Source of the DNA: Brucella oryzae | GTDB taxonomy: Bacteria; Pseudomonadota; Alphaproteobacteria; Rhizobiales; Rhizobiaceae | Assembly (NCBI GenBank): GCA_012103035.1 | Contig: JAAVLL010000001.1 | Coordinates: 1,400,501 to 1,464,500 of the forward strand | Direction: 5' to 3' | DNA length: 64,000 bases | Shown here: piece by piece, positions 1 through 10,438 of the stretch | Layout of the letters: each line of letters opens with the position of its first letter | How positions within the stretch are numbered: the first letter of the stretch is position 1 | Notes under the pieces: generated by a model | What the model was told of the DNA's origin: nothing | Databases searched by the model: none | Seen by the model: only the letters and a program-made list of their open reading frames with translations | Translations under genes and position numbers: made by a program

Positions 1-763
1 ATGGCACCGACGAAATTACTGTTCCCCGGAGGGATGATAACCGGCTTTCCGTCGGGAGCCGTCTTCAAAGCATCTTCGGTCGGCGGCGGCAGACGATCCT
101 CGACACCGGTATCGCTTTTGACGACAATATCTCCGTTTTCACGCACCAGAAACGCACCGAGCAAACCACGACCGCGCGTTTGCAGCGTCATCAACTGGAT
201 GAACCCACCACGGTCGAGACTGTAAATGGTGCGCTGCGCATCCAGATCCTGCAGCATCGAATAGGACGTGCTTTGCAGGTTGAGCGCCGTTTCACGGATA
301 TAGGCGGTGGTCAGGCTCTGCGATGAACTGACAATGTCGCGCGTATTGGTATCGAACCAGCGGTCCAGACCGAGATTAAGCGTTACAGATGCTACGATGG
401 CAACCACAATCGCCGGCACGGCTGCAATCAGCGAAAACAGCGCGACAATACGAACATGCAGGCGCGAAGCGGCCTTCCAAGTCGCCGGGCCATGACGATA
501 CGGTAAACTTCGCGGCAGATCAGCAGAATGAGGAACAGAATCAGCGCGACATTGATGATGACCAATGCCAGCGTGACAGTCCGGTCAGGCGTGATCGGGG
601 TAATGCCAATCAGAATCGCAAAGGATATCGACGCAGTAATCAGCGCTGAAACAACGGTGATAATGCCCGGCATGGCCAGAAGCCTACGCCCCTCGCCGCC
701 TTGCGATGATTGTTTCTCGCCGTTCATGTCCGCCGTCAGATTCGCCGTGTTCATGTTAACCAT
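1..763 (-). CDS. ntrY: Nitrogen regulation sensor histidine kinase NtrY, N-terminal part
   Basis: This is the start of a membrane sensor kinase that runs off the left edge. The readable part has two strongly hydrophobic segments (near residues 35-60 and 65-90, counted from the start at 763), then a basic stretch, a further membrane segment and a periplasmic-type region. Segment order and wording match NtrY of Rhizobiales, the kinase of the NtrY/NtrX pair that responds to nitrogen or redox state. The frame breaks near 472-485, where one base appears to be missing; the second part continues to position 1. Starts at 763 or 754 are both possible. The gene is not preceded by ntrC, as it often is in this order; its upstream neighbour is a divergent methyltransferase. 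The HAMP, PAS and kinase domains lie outside the window, so the name rests on the N-terminus. Confidence 0.72.
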
Positions 764-774
764 GTTACCCAATA

Positions 775-814
775 GCGTTGCATCTATGCAACGCATTGTG
801 GCGAAAATGCAACG
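775..814. promoter_or_regulatory. Operator-like palindrome upstream of ntrY
   Basis: GCGTTGCATCTATGCAACGC at 775-794 is a perfect 9-bp inverted repeat around a 2-bp centre. A third half-site, ATGCAACG, lies at 807-814, exactly 21 bp (two helical turns) from the ATGCAACG at 786-793. The site is 12 bp upstream of the ntrY start, which suggests a repressor or autoregulator site. The binding protein is unknown. Confidence 0.5.
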
Positions 815-985
815 TTAATCTGCACGCCATTGTTGATGAGACACCCAGAAGAGCTGAGAGAACCGGGAATGCCGGTTCATAAAGCCTTTAGGGCTTTCAA
901 TACAAAGCAAATTCACCGCATAAGAGTCCGCTGAGTTCGGGAGTTTTGAATCTCTCATATATTGGTACGGAGGGCCCTCGGGCAT

Positions 986-1570
986 ATGCGGGACAATACG
1001 CTGGGATTCTACAATTCAAATGCCATCGACTATGCAGCCGACGGCGACACGCCCAATCCGAAGCTGTTCGATTTCCTGAAGCGCTGCAAGCCAGGCGGCC
1101 GCATTCTCGAATTGGGGAGTGGCTCGGGGACCGATGCACACGCTATTTTAAACGCGGGGTTTCAGCTCGATGCAACAGATGGTTCCGCCGAACTGGCGGC
1201 AATCACTTCGAGGCGGCTGGGCCAGCCTGTCAGGACGATGATGTTCGACGAACTTTCCGCGGTCGAGGAATATGACGGTATTTATGCTTGCGCATCCCTG
1301 ACCCATGTGCCCCGAGGCGAGCTCGCCCCCATCATTGGGAAAACCCACACCGCTTTGGTGAAAGGCGGCGTTGTTTGGGCAAGCTTCAAGACCGGTACGG
1401 CTGAAGGCCATGACGCACTTGGCCGCTATTACAACTATCTATCACCTGGAGAGCTTCGGACATGGTGGTGCGAGAATGCCCACTGGTCTGATATCGAGAT
1501 AGAATGCTGGACCGGTGGTGCTTACGATAAACGTCCCACCGACTGGGCAGCTGTCGTGGCGGTACGATAA
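986..1570 (+). CDS. Class I SAM-dependent methyltransferase
   Basis: This 194-residue protein has the glycine-rich SAM-binding motif ILELGSGSGTDA at about residues 40-51, followed by an acidic residue at the end of the next strand (LDATDGSAE) and the LTHVPRGEL region typical of Methyltransf_11/25 proteins. The frame extends to a TTG at 962, but the ATG at 986 starts the conserved core sensibly. The substrate cannot be read from the sequence. The gene is intact, stands alone, is divergent from ntrY and converges on the GNAT gene 16 bp downstream. Confidence 0.8.
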   Translation: MRDNTLGFYNSNAIDYAADGDTPNPKLFDFLKRCKPGGRILELGSGSGTDAHAILNAGFQLDATDGSAELAAITSRRLGQPVRTMMFDELSAVEEYDGIYACASLTHVPRGELAPIIGKTHTALVKGGVVWASFKTGTAEGHDALGRYYNYLSPGELRTWWCENAHWSDIEIECWTGGAYDKRPTDWAAVVAVR

Positions 1571-1586
1571 TTCCAAGCGAAGCATG

Positions 1587-2084
1587 TCAGAAATTGAGTC
1601 TGGCCATTGCGAGTGAGTCGACGAATTCTCCGGCTCTGAAGGCATCTTTCTTGCGAACACCTTCCGAAACGAAACCGAACTTCTCGTAGAGGCGGATTGC
1701 GGCGGCATTATCGACATAAACGGTCAGTTCAAGCCGCTTTAGATCGAGCCAGTTGTCGGCGATATCGATCAGCTCGCTCATAAGTGCGGTGCCGATCCCT
1801 TTGCCGATATGTTCGTCATCTATACCCATCATGATATCTGCGGCATGGTTCCGTCGTCCTCTGTATCGCAGTAAACCAGCGTTTCCAACGATCTTATCAT
1901 TGATTATCGCAACGATTACCGTCGATTCCGGGCCAAGCGACTCCAGCCATTTCCTTGTCGTATCGAGGCGCTGGAACGGAGTGCGCAATGTACCGAGCCG
2001 AAATCCCGGCATATTCTGCAGACGAGTGAGGCCTTCGGCATCTGTGGTTTCCACTGCGCGAATGACGAGATTTTCGGGTCGCAT
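1587..2084 (-). CDS. GNAT family N-acetyltransferase
   Basis: This 165-residue acetyltransferase has the acetyl-CoA pyrophosphate-binding pattern near GIDDEHIGKGIGTALM (Q/RxxGxG/A type) and the C-terminal ELTVYVDNAAAIRLYEKFGF segment, which is the hallmark of RimJ/RimL and phosphinothricin-type GNATs. The start at 2084 (ATG) gives the normal family length, although the frame stays open to 2351. It lies 31 bp downstream of a small secreted peptide gene on the same strand and may be co-transcribed with it. The substrate is unknown. Confidence 0.85.
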   Translation of the reverse strand: MRPENLVIRAVETTDAEGLTRLQNMPGFRLGTLRTPFQRLDTTRKWLESLGPESTVIVAIINDKIVGNAGLLRYRGRRNHAADIMMGIDDEHIGKGIGTALMSELIDIADNWLDLKRLELTVYVDNAAAIRLYEKFGFVSEGVRKKDAFRAGEFVDSLAMARLNF

Positions 2085-2115
2085 TTGAACTCCACTTTTA
2101 GTGTTCAAGCAATAT

Positions 2116-2283
2116 TCAGTTTGCAGGCTCACAAACATCCAGACAAGCCGATACCGGCTGGCGATTTTTATCGCAGATACAACCGTTTGACGCAGAGGAT
2201 AGTGCGGGCATTTCCCGGCTGAAAAATGAATAAACTGCAGCAAGCACGAAGAGCGGAACCGCCAGACACAGTATTCGATGCAT
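2116..2283 (-). CDS. Small Cys-rich exported peptide (55 aa)
   Basis: This short frame reads as a hydrophobic N-terminal signal-like segment (residues 3-20, LCLAVPLFVLAAVYSFF core) followed by a polar C-terminus with four cysteines (CIC near residues 35-37, then two more in SACLDVCEPAN). A good ribosome-binding site, AGGGAG, stands 6 nt before the ATG at 2283. I checked the frame codon by codon and it contains no break. The four-cysteine tail suggests a disulfide-linked or metal-binding periplasmic peptide or a small lipoprotein-like product; I do not recognise a family. The GNAT gene follows 31 bp downstream. Confidence 0.55.
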   Translation of the reverse strand: MHRILCLAVPLFVLAAVYSFFSREMPALSSASNGCICDKNRQPVSACLDVCEPAN

Positions 2284-2453
2284 TTTGAACTCCCTTGAAC
2301 CGGAAGATCAAACATTGTCCTTGCTGGCAGAGAAATTCTCAATGCCAACAATTGCCTCCTAATTATATGATTGCGCCTTCCGTGAAGATCTTACGTTTTC
2401 TGTCCTACCATTCGTTCTTTTGCCCCTGTATGAGCGGTTTCCTCTGACAACAA

Positions 2454-2473
2454 CGCCGCCCCGGAGGGCGGCG
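2454..2473 (-). terminator. Terminator hairpin of the first amino-acid-binding protein gene
   Basis: CGCCGCCC and GGGCGGCG are perfect 8-bp arms around a CGGA loop. On the minus strand the hairpin is followed by TTGTTGTC, about 40 bp past the stop codon at 2516. Confidence 0.7.
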
Positions 2474-2515
2474 ATGCAAACTTCATTATACCAACCGGTC
2501 TTTCTTTTTGTCCGG

Positions 2516-3322
2516 TTAGTTTTCGGCGCCGTAAGCGTCGAAATCGAAGTACTTGTCGTTGACTTCCTTGTACTTGCCGTTCGCGCGGATCGCCTTGATG
2601 GCATTGTTGAACTTTTCAACCAGTTCAGGACGGCCTTTCTTCAGGGCGACACCGATGCCGACGCCGTGGATATTATCGTCCGACGGGTAGGTGCCGACCA
2701 TCTTGCAGCAAGCGCCATCCGGCGTCTTCAGCCACTCGCTCAGCGTGACGCTGTCGTCGTTGACGGCATCAAGGCGGCCATTGGCCATATCGAGCCGATA
2801 TTCCTCTGCCGTCGGATAGGCTTTGATTGTGCTATCGGTGAAAGCATGTTCGGCATAGTTGGCGTGTGTGGTGGACACCTGAACACCGATCGTCTTGCCA
2901 GCCAGATCTTCCTTGGTCACGCCCTTGATGTCGCTATCCTTGGGTACAGCTATTCCGGGAGGCGTATTGTAGTATTTGTTGGTGAAATCAACCTGTTTCT
3001 TGCGCTCTTCCGTGATCGACATGGAAGAAACATACGCATCGAATTTGCCGGCCTGAAGCGCCGGAATGGTGCCATCCCACTCCTGCGTTATGAATGTGCA
3101 CTCGGCCTTCAATTCCTCGCAGAGCGCTTTTGCGATATCGACATCGAAGCCCGACAGGGACCCATCCGGGTTGATGAAATTGAACGGCGGATATGCGCCT
3201 TCTGTTCCGATTATCAGTTTCAGCGGTTCTTCCGCATTTGCGGTGCCAATTGCCAAACCACTTGCTGTGGCCACGAGCCCCGCAATCGAAGCTGCCACGG
3301 CGATACGCTTTGAAACGCGCAT
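2516..3322 (-). CDS. Polar amino acid ABC transporter substrate-binding protein (copy 1)
   Basis: This 268-residue periplasmic binding protein belongs to the SBP_bac_3 family (lysine/arginine/ornithine/histidine type). A Sec signal peptide covers residues 1-30 (cleavage after TANA). The mature protein has the family landmarks EGAYPPFNF, SGFDVDIAKALC, the ligand-contact stretch MSITEERKKQVDF and the lobe-2 GVQVSTTHANY. Two cysteines near CELKAEC/CCKM may pair. The frame is intact. Copy 2 at 22952 has the same length and a nearly identical sequence. No permease or ATPase gene adjoins this copy, so it may feed another transporter. The leader carries a conspicuous stem-loop (3403-3429). The start at 3322 is chosen because it gives a normal signal peptide. 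Confidence 0.93.
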   Translation of the reverse strand: MRVSKRIAVAASIAGLVATASGLAIGTANAEEPLKLIIGTEGAYPPFNFINPDGSLSGFDVDIAKALCEELKAECTFITQEWDGTIPALQAGKFDAYVSSMSITEERKKQVDFTNKYYNTPPGIAVPKDSDIKGVTKEDLAGKTIGVQVSTTHANYAEHAFTDSTIKAYPTAEEYRLDMANGRLDAVNDDSVTLSEWLKTPDGACCKMVGTYPSDDNIHGVGIGVALKKGRPELVEKFNNAIKAIRANGKYKEVNDKYFDFDAYGAEN

Positions 3323-3402
3323 TCCAAGTCCTCCCATTTATCTCGGCGGTTCCAGAATTGATCTTCCGGTTCAGCCCATACAATGGGGAAGTTTTACAAC
3401 TG

Positions 3403-3429
3403 TCATTGCGAATTTCCGACTCGCAATGA
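3403..3429 (-). promoter_or_regulatory. Leader stem-loop of binding-protein gene, copy 1
   Basis: TCATTGCGA and TCGCAATGA form perfect 9-bp arms around a 9-nt loop that reads GTCGGAAAT in the sense of the gene. It lies about 80 nt upstream of the start codon. The paralogous gene at 22952 has a stem-loop of the same layout with different arm bases, which suggests that structure rather than sequence is kept. Confidence 0.5.
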
Positions 3430-3587
3430 TTTCTCCCCATTGTTATCAATAGATGGTTCGGGGAGCGTACACAATGTCTTTTGCTTGAAGAGATCGTTCT
3501 CGATTCAGGCTCACAGAATGCAAGCGCTGTCTATCAGCTCCGAAAACCAGAGGCTCCAATACGACAGCACGTTGATAAATTATGAAA

Positions 3588-3664
3588 TGGCGCACCCGAC
3601 AGGATTCGAACCTGTGACCTCTGCCTTCGGAGGGCAGCACTCTATCCAGCTGAGCTACGGGTGC
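3588..3664 (-). tRNA. tRNA-Arg (CCG anticodon)
   Basis: On the minus strand the sequence opens with GCACCCG and closes with CGGGTGC, giving a full 7-bp acceptor stem, followed by a discriminator G and an encoded CCA. The D arm AGCTCAGCTGGATAGAGT, the anticodon loop CTCCGAA with anticodon CCG, and the T arm GGTTCGAATCC are all present. Confidence 0.95.
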
Positions 3665-3772
3665 ATTGCCGGAAGGCTCGAAGCCTTATCATGCGCGTTT
3701 CTAACCGAACCGCGCATATGCATCAATGGCTTATTTTGAGAAATCAGAGCAAAGTTGCACTGGTTTCTGCGG

Positions 3773-5394
<1,622 letters not shown>

Positions 5395-5515
5395 GGAACG
5401 GGAGGACTTTTTGGATGAAGTGGAATGGAACGTAAGGTGGTCGCGTTGCGGCCTCCTATGCCATGACGACACGAGCAAGTCACCCCACCTCGCGATTGAA
5501 GAGCTGGCGAGTGGC

Positions 5516-6563
5516 TTAGGGAATGTTGTGCAACCATTGCTCAGTCGAGAATTTCTCGACCACAAGCTTTTCAGCCGCCGCATATTCCTCAGGCGTGATC
5601 TTGCTGCTTACACCGCCATTCAGCGACACGAACATGTCCTTCATGCGCTTGATGACTTCTTCGCGCGGCAGCCCCGTCTGGCTACGAACCGGATCGACGC
5701 GCTTGACGGCACTTGCCGTGCCCTTGTCGCTCAGCTTCTCGCGCCCGATGCGTAAAACCTTCACCATTTTTCCGCATCCATGTCATAAGCCATGGTGACG
5801 TGGTGAAGGACGGTCCCCTTGGAAAAGCGTTTCTGCGCCGCGCCGCCGATCTTGCCTTTGGAACTCGAAATATCGTTGAGCGGCTTGTAGAAGGCGTCAA
5901 TGCCGATCGAATTGAGAGCTTTCAGCACCCAATCATCCAGAAATGCATAGGAATCGGCAAAACTCATATCCCGTACGAGTTCGCCCGGTGCATAAAGCGA
6001 ATAGGTTATAGTGCTGCCGGGTTCCACAAACATCGCTCCGCCGCCGGTAACGCGACGGACAGTCTCGACACCAAATTCCCGTGTCGCTTCCATATCGACT
6101 TCATTGCGCAACGACTGGAACGCGCCGATGATGATGGCCGGGCGTTCCCATTCCCAGAAGCGCAGTGTCGGCGCGCGGCGTCCTGCGGCAACTTCTTGCG
6201 CCAGAACCTCGTCCAGCGCGAGATGCATGGCAGGCGAAACTGCAGGCATTTCAATAACCTGCCATTCGAAATCCCGCCATGTACGCGCAACGCCCAAAGC
6301 GCGCCGGACGGCAATCGCCACCGCTTCCGGGCTGAAGCCGAGCATCATGGCATCGGGCCGCAAACCTGCCCTCACCGCATCGGCAATCTGCTCCGACGAG
6401 GCGTCGGCTGAAAGACCTTCAATAGAGTTGCGGATATCCTCCAGAGCCTCGTCCGGCTCAAGGAAAAAATCGCCCGCCACCTGCACGTCACTCAGGCGCC
6501 CGTCACGAACATCCAGATCGACAACGACAAGTTTTCCCCGTGGACTTTGTATTCGCCGTGCAT
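5516..6563 (-). CDS. lplA: Lipoate--protein ligase family protein
   Basis: The product, about 349 residues, belongs to the BPL/LplA family, which attaches lipoate (or octanoate) to dehydrogenase E2 subunits and GcvH. The visible core is the [21 protein letters not shown] region, which corresponds to the RRxSGGGxVxHDxGN motif of LplA with differences, plus [14 protein letters not shown] with the conserved binding lysine (residue in KIGGAAQ) and the LHHVTMAYD strand. Two single-base losses split it: one near 6526 in a G run, which restores the N-terminus, and one near 5766 in an A run, which joins the C-terminal LpIA accessory-like part. With both restored the gene is 350 codons. It could instead be an octanoyltransferase of the LipM type. 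Confidence 0.78.
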
Positions 6564-6655
6564 GTGTGCAGCCTTCCGAAGAGTGAACGTGAGTGTTTCA
6601 CTCTCATTTCATGAAAGCGGCGGGAAAGAAAGCGGTTCTAGCGTGAAAAGCTGGA

Positions 6656-6802
6656 CTATATTCCAGCTTCAGAGGGTGCGACGCGCTGAATAAGCAAGGT
6701 CTGGCGCACTTCCTTGGTCTTGTGACCGACATATAATCCGGCGGCAATCATGGCCGCCAGAACAACGATAATCGATTTGAAACTGAAAGGCAGATTGTGC
6801 AT
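6656..6802 (-). CDS. Small single-pass membrane protein (48 aa)
   Basis: This short intact frame encodes a hydrophobic helix at about residues 5-25 (FSFKSIIVVLAAMIAAGLYV) followed by a polar, charged tail. It starts at the ATG at 6802 and ends at a TAG at 6656. It follows no known family that I recognise. It lies between the lipoate ligase gene, on the same strand 93 bp downstream, and the glycosyltransferase-like gene. The membrane-helix pattern and the clean frame are the only evidence. Confidence 0.45.
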   Translation of the reverse strand: MHNLPFSFKSIIVVLAAMIAAGLYVGHKTKEVRQTLLIQRVAPSEAGI

Positions 6803-7007
6803 TTCGGATCCTCATTCCTGCCTTAGCAAACCAGAGCAGGAAATGATTGTCGACCCCCATCTCCATGGATTTTTAACAAATCGGCAGCGTTTCAGTAAAA
6901 ACGAAACGCCACATCGACTCGTCGCACCGCTTTCATCCAGTCGCTTATGATAGCCAGTTGCTTGTAAGCATAAGCCGCCTTTAAAGCCCCGTCATGCTCT
7001 TACCCGC

Positions 7008-7832
7008 TCATTTGCGGAGAATGCCAAGTCTGTAGCCAGCCAACACGAAGAATCTTCGATAACGTCCTGCTCGTTCGTACTTCAGCCGCTCACGAATGTA
7101 GCGTAACTCCCTGCGCAAGAGCCGCCCTTTCGCCGTCCAAACCGGACTTTCCTCCTTAAAGGTCCAGTCAAGCCAACCTGTTTTCGCGAGATCGAAGAAC
7201 CGTTCACCCGGCTCTTGCAGATAGGTTTCATAGAGAGCACGCTGATCGATGAAATAGCGACGTTCATTCCGGTCAAGATAGGCCGCAACCTTATCAAAAT
7301 AATCTGCGGCGCATGGCGTGGCATAAATCAAAGCAGCAAGGACTTTTGTACCGAGATGTGCCTCCTCAGACCAATTATTGGTGTTATCCAAGCGAAAATA
7401 GAGCCCGACATCCGCTTCACCATTATATGGAATAGGCTTTCGTACAAGACTGTCGATGTCGAGTACCGCGATAGCGCTGCCTTTAGATCGCAGCAGCCGC
7501 GGAAGATGGTAGAAGCGGAGCGACTGATAAAATACTTTCCGCTCCAACGGAGACATCGCCGCTTTCGCACGGCCATCGGCTACGACTTCAAGTGTCAGAT
7601 GTTTCTGTTGCGACAGCGACAGCGCCTTAACGAAATTCTGATCCACCCGCGATTGAAGTTCCGCAGCGCGGCGTTCAAGCGCCGGTCCCGGCTCCGGTGA
7701 TATAATCACATGCACACGATGCCCGGCAGAAATTGCGGAATAGATAAATCCCCTGCCATGGGTATCAAAATATTTCTCGTCACATGCCGCAAACAGCACA
7801 GGAGAAGCGTTGACAAACTGCGAACCGTCCAT
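7008..7832 (-). CDS. Glycosyltransferase-like protein
   Basis: This intact 274-residue soluble protein has a DxD-type motif in the strand AIAVLDIDSLVRKP (about residue 130), preceded by FYHLPRLL. This arrangement resembles nucleotide-diphospho-sugar transferases such as GT8 or the DUF families around them, where DxD binds the metal and sugar nucleotide. The C-terminus is very basic (RRELRYIRERLKYERAGRYRRF pattern), which often means peripheral membrane or nucleic-acid contact. Starts at 7844 or 7832 are possible. No other sugar gene is nearby, so the substrate is unknown. Confidence 0.5.
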   Translation of the reverse strand: MDGSQFVNASPVLFAACDEKYFDTHGRGFIYSAISAGHRVHVIISPEPGPALERRAAELQSRVDQNFVKALSLSQQKHLTLEVVADGRAKAAMSPLERKVFYQSLRFYHLPRLLRSKGSAIAVLDIDSLVRKPIPYNGEADVGLYFRLDNTNNWSEEAHLGTKVLAALIYATPCAADYFDKVAAYLDRNERRYFIDQRALYETYLQEPGERFFDLAKTGWLDWTFKEESPVWTAKGRLLRRELRYIRERLKYERAGRYRRFFVLAGYRLGILRK

Positions 7833-8057
7833 GGATTGCCCCAAACCAATTGGGGCTAATTATCCTTGACCGGTTCGCTTTACAATGACCTGAAAGTGGT
7901 ACTTAACCAATAAATATCATTGGAAGTGTTCGAGGAGACAGCCGCATATCCGCCGGGTTAACCACCTCGCAAAATTCCCATTGGGTATGGCACATTCATC
8001 CTCTGTTCAAGTTATCGGAACTAAAGCATATTTCATCGATATCAGAGGGACTTCACC

Positions 8058-8589
8058 ATGACACCTGCACTCAAGACAACTGTTGCTTCACTATGCCTTG
8101 GCGGCCTGGTGGCCGTCCTTTCGCCACTCGTCACGCAGGCCTCTGCGGCCCGGCTGCAGCGCTGCGCAAGCGAGAACGGAATCTGCCAGCTCCCTATCCG
8201 GCTGAAGTGGTCTATGGCACCGGCGGACAGAATACGTCGCGCTTCATCGACCGGCCACAGGTCACCTGCTCGAACCGTGTCTTCGGGGACCCGGCACCGG
8301 GTAAAAGAAAAGCTGCTCTTTCGTGGTTCAGGATCGCTGGGACAGACCGGATCGTCCAGATCGCCGCGGTCGCCCGGACCGGTATGATCGCTATGACGAC
8401 CGTGACCGCGATTGGAGCCGTTGCGCCAAGGAAGGCGGGTTCTGCGACTTCTACGGTCGCAAGCGCGTCCGTTACGGCGCAAATGGCCGGTTTACGGAAG
8501 GCGTATTCCGTAACGGCGTCCGGTGTGACAACCGCACCTTCGGCGATCCAGCACGTGGCAAGGCCAAGACCTGCTATGTCCTCGAATAA
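8058..8589 (+). CDS. Exported Cys-rich two-repeat protein
   Basis: With two lost bases restored (near 8195 in a C run and near 8305 in an A run) this is a 177-residue protein. It opens with a signal peptide (residues 1-30, ending TQASA). The mature part holds two related repeats of about 50 residues, each of the form RCA-E-G-C ... V-YG ... V-C-N-FGDP--GK-K-C. They are separated by an Arg/Asp-rich low-complexity linker (RPDRRGRPDRYDRYDDRDRD). The FGDPxxGxxKxC ending occurs in small exported proteins and in lectin-like or glycosidase-attached modules, so a periplasmic or surface carbohydrate-related role is possible but not shown. Four cysteines per repeat suggest disulfides. It stands alone and ends at a clear terminator. 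Confidence 0.65.
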
Positions 8590-8607
8590 TAGCCGACCTA
8601 AAACACA

Positions 8608-8637
8608 AAAGGCGGCGACCGGATGAGTCGCCGCCTT
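8608..8637. terminator. Bidirectional terminator between repeat protein and porin
   Basis: AAAGGCGGCGAC and GTCGCCGCCTTT form perfect 12-bp arms around CGGATG(A). It can end both the plus-strand repeat protein and the minus-strand porin, which converge here. Confidence 0.85.
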
Positions 8638-8717
8638 TGTCGCTAGAAACATGGACTGGAGGTCATCATAGTTCTACGACAATGCGTGTGCCGAAGCTGG
8701 CACTATTAGCCAGAATA

Positions 8718-9834
8718 TTAGAACGAGCGCTGGAAGCGGATCTTGCCCTGCCAAGCGTCTTTATCGTCCATGCTCGTGTTTTGTCCTGCCACTTGGTGTA
8801 GGAAACTTCCGGCGTGATGGTGAAGCCAGGAACGAGCTGATAGGCAACATTAGCCGTTGCAGCGAAGGTTTCGCTGTCGTCATAAGCAGCCTGTACGTTG
8901 AAAGTCGCTTTGCTGGTTGCCTTGAACGCTGCACCGCCCCAGACGGCCCAGTCACCACCCCAGGTACCGTAGAACGAGTCGACGATGCGAACGCGATAAC
9001 CGCCTGACGTGCCGTAATGGTCGTCATTGGACTTGTAAGCGCCCTGCAGCCAGACCGAGAACTGATCGGTGATGTTGACATCGCCGCGGACCTTCCAGCC
9101 CATTCCTCGTTGCGGGCATCATAGGCGACGACGCCGGCGATCTTGCCCCAGCTCTGCTCGTATTTCAGACCACCGACCACATGGGGCATGTAGTCCTTGA
9201 TGGTGACGTCGACGTTCGAGTCAGAGTTACCACCCTCTTCAAAAGAGAGAATAGCCGAAAAGCCGTTTCCGCCCTTGAAGGTATAGCTAATGAGATTGGT
9301 ACGGTAACCGCCAGCGAGGATCACATCATCGCTGATGACGTTGCCGAGATAGCCGGTAAAGGTGACGAAGGCCGATTCATCGAGACCAACACGCAGGCCG
9401 CCAAGCTGGATATAAGCATAACGCAGCGAGGTGCTGGTGGAGCCGCCATTGTAATTGTTGGCCTTGCCATTGCCGTCGCCGGTCCAGTCGTAACGCAGTT
9501 CGCTATAGGTCTTGAGCGTGCCGAGATCCGTTTCGGAAGCGGTCGAGAAACGCAGGCTGACGCGAGCCAGCTTATTCCAGGTGTCGCGCTCCAGCTGTGC
9601 CGGAGTGCGAGCATAGTTGTTGTCGCCGCCGCTTGCATCATAGCGAACATAGCCATGAATGCGCAGGCAGGTTTCTGTTCCCGGAATGTAGAAATAACCA
9701 GCACCGTATGCATCGCATACGCGGACATATTCGACGGCTTCCGGCTCGGGCGCCACGATTGCATCGGCCGCTTGTGCGCCAGAAATCGCTACGAGCGATG
9801 CCGCCGTACCGAGTAGTATTTTTCTGATATTCAT
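8718..9834 (-). CDS. Outer membrane porin, Omp2 family
   Basis: This is a 16-strand trimeric porin of the alphaproteobacterial Porin_2 family, equivalent to Brucella Omp2a/Omp2b, about 372 residues once two missing bases are restored (near 9104 and near 8775). The signal peptide ends at GAQAAD. The mature start, with [17 protein letters not shown] and IHGYVRYD, is diagnostic of the family; the two cysteines probably form the conserved disulfide. Alternating aromatic strands run to a terminal phenylalanine (FQRSF end), as needed for Bam recognition. Only one copy is present here, whereas Brucella carries two facing copies. The 5' side is AT-rich DNA up to about 10.0 kb that probably holds the promoter. 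Confidence 0.93.
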
Positions 9835-10303
9835 AAATGCGTCTCCAGTAGATAAATTAGACGCCACCGCTATATTTACTCACGGTAATTTGATCAATAT
9901 TTATTCAATGTAAGTTTTGTGAATTATTTATATTATATGTAGAAGACACTAAATATATTAAAAACTACAGAATAGGCAAAGTAATTCCCTTCATCGCCGC
10001 ACCGCGCAACGAATCCATCGTATCGATACTTTCCTTATTCTACCCCTTATGCCCGTCCAGTCCGCGCGAAAAGCGGACGCCCTCGCCTATCCGGCAACGG
10101 TGAAAGTTTTATAACGGCAACACGAAATATATGTCGTAAGACCTGTGATTGTCTGTTTTTCCAGTCGAGTCTCGGAAACAAAATCCATGAATCGTCAATT
10201 CAAATGCATGGAGTGTTGATTCGTCATTGTGGACCTGACGAAGTGGTTTCCCTCGGTCATTCTTCCGCTCAATAAAGAAAACGAAGGCAGCAGGGGTAAT
10301 ACA
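9835..10303. other. AT-rich intergenic region upstream of the porin
   Basis: About 470 bp contain no convincing coding frame. The porin-proximal 150 bp are very AT-rich and probably include the porin promoter. A small hairpin, GTCCGC/GCGGAC, occurs near 10059-10077. Nothing else is recognisable. Confidence 0.4.
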
Positions 10304-10393
10304 ATGGTCCTTTTCTCTATTGTCATAGGCGTGCTGACGTCTGCTGTCGTGATTGCCGCATGCATCATGCTTTGGAGATATGAGCGTCCCTGA
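10304..10393 (+). CDS. Possible 29-aa hydrophobic peptide
   Basis: An ATG at 10304 opens a 29-codon frame that is almost entirely one membrane helix (FSIVIGVLTSAVVIAACIML) followed by WRYERP and a stop. AGGGG stands about 8 nt upstream as a possible ribosome-binding site. Size and composition fit a small membrane peptide, but chance cannot be ruled out. Confidence 0.3.
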   Translation: MVLFSIVIGVLTSAVVIAACIMLWRYERP

Positions 10394-10438
10394 AATTTAC
10401 TACCGCGAGTGGGTGAAACGACCGGTCAACGGTCAAAA

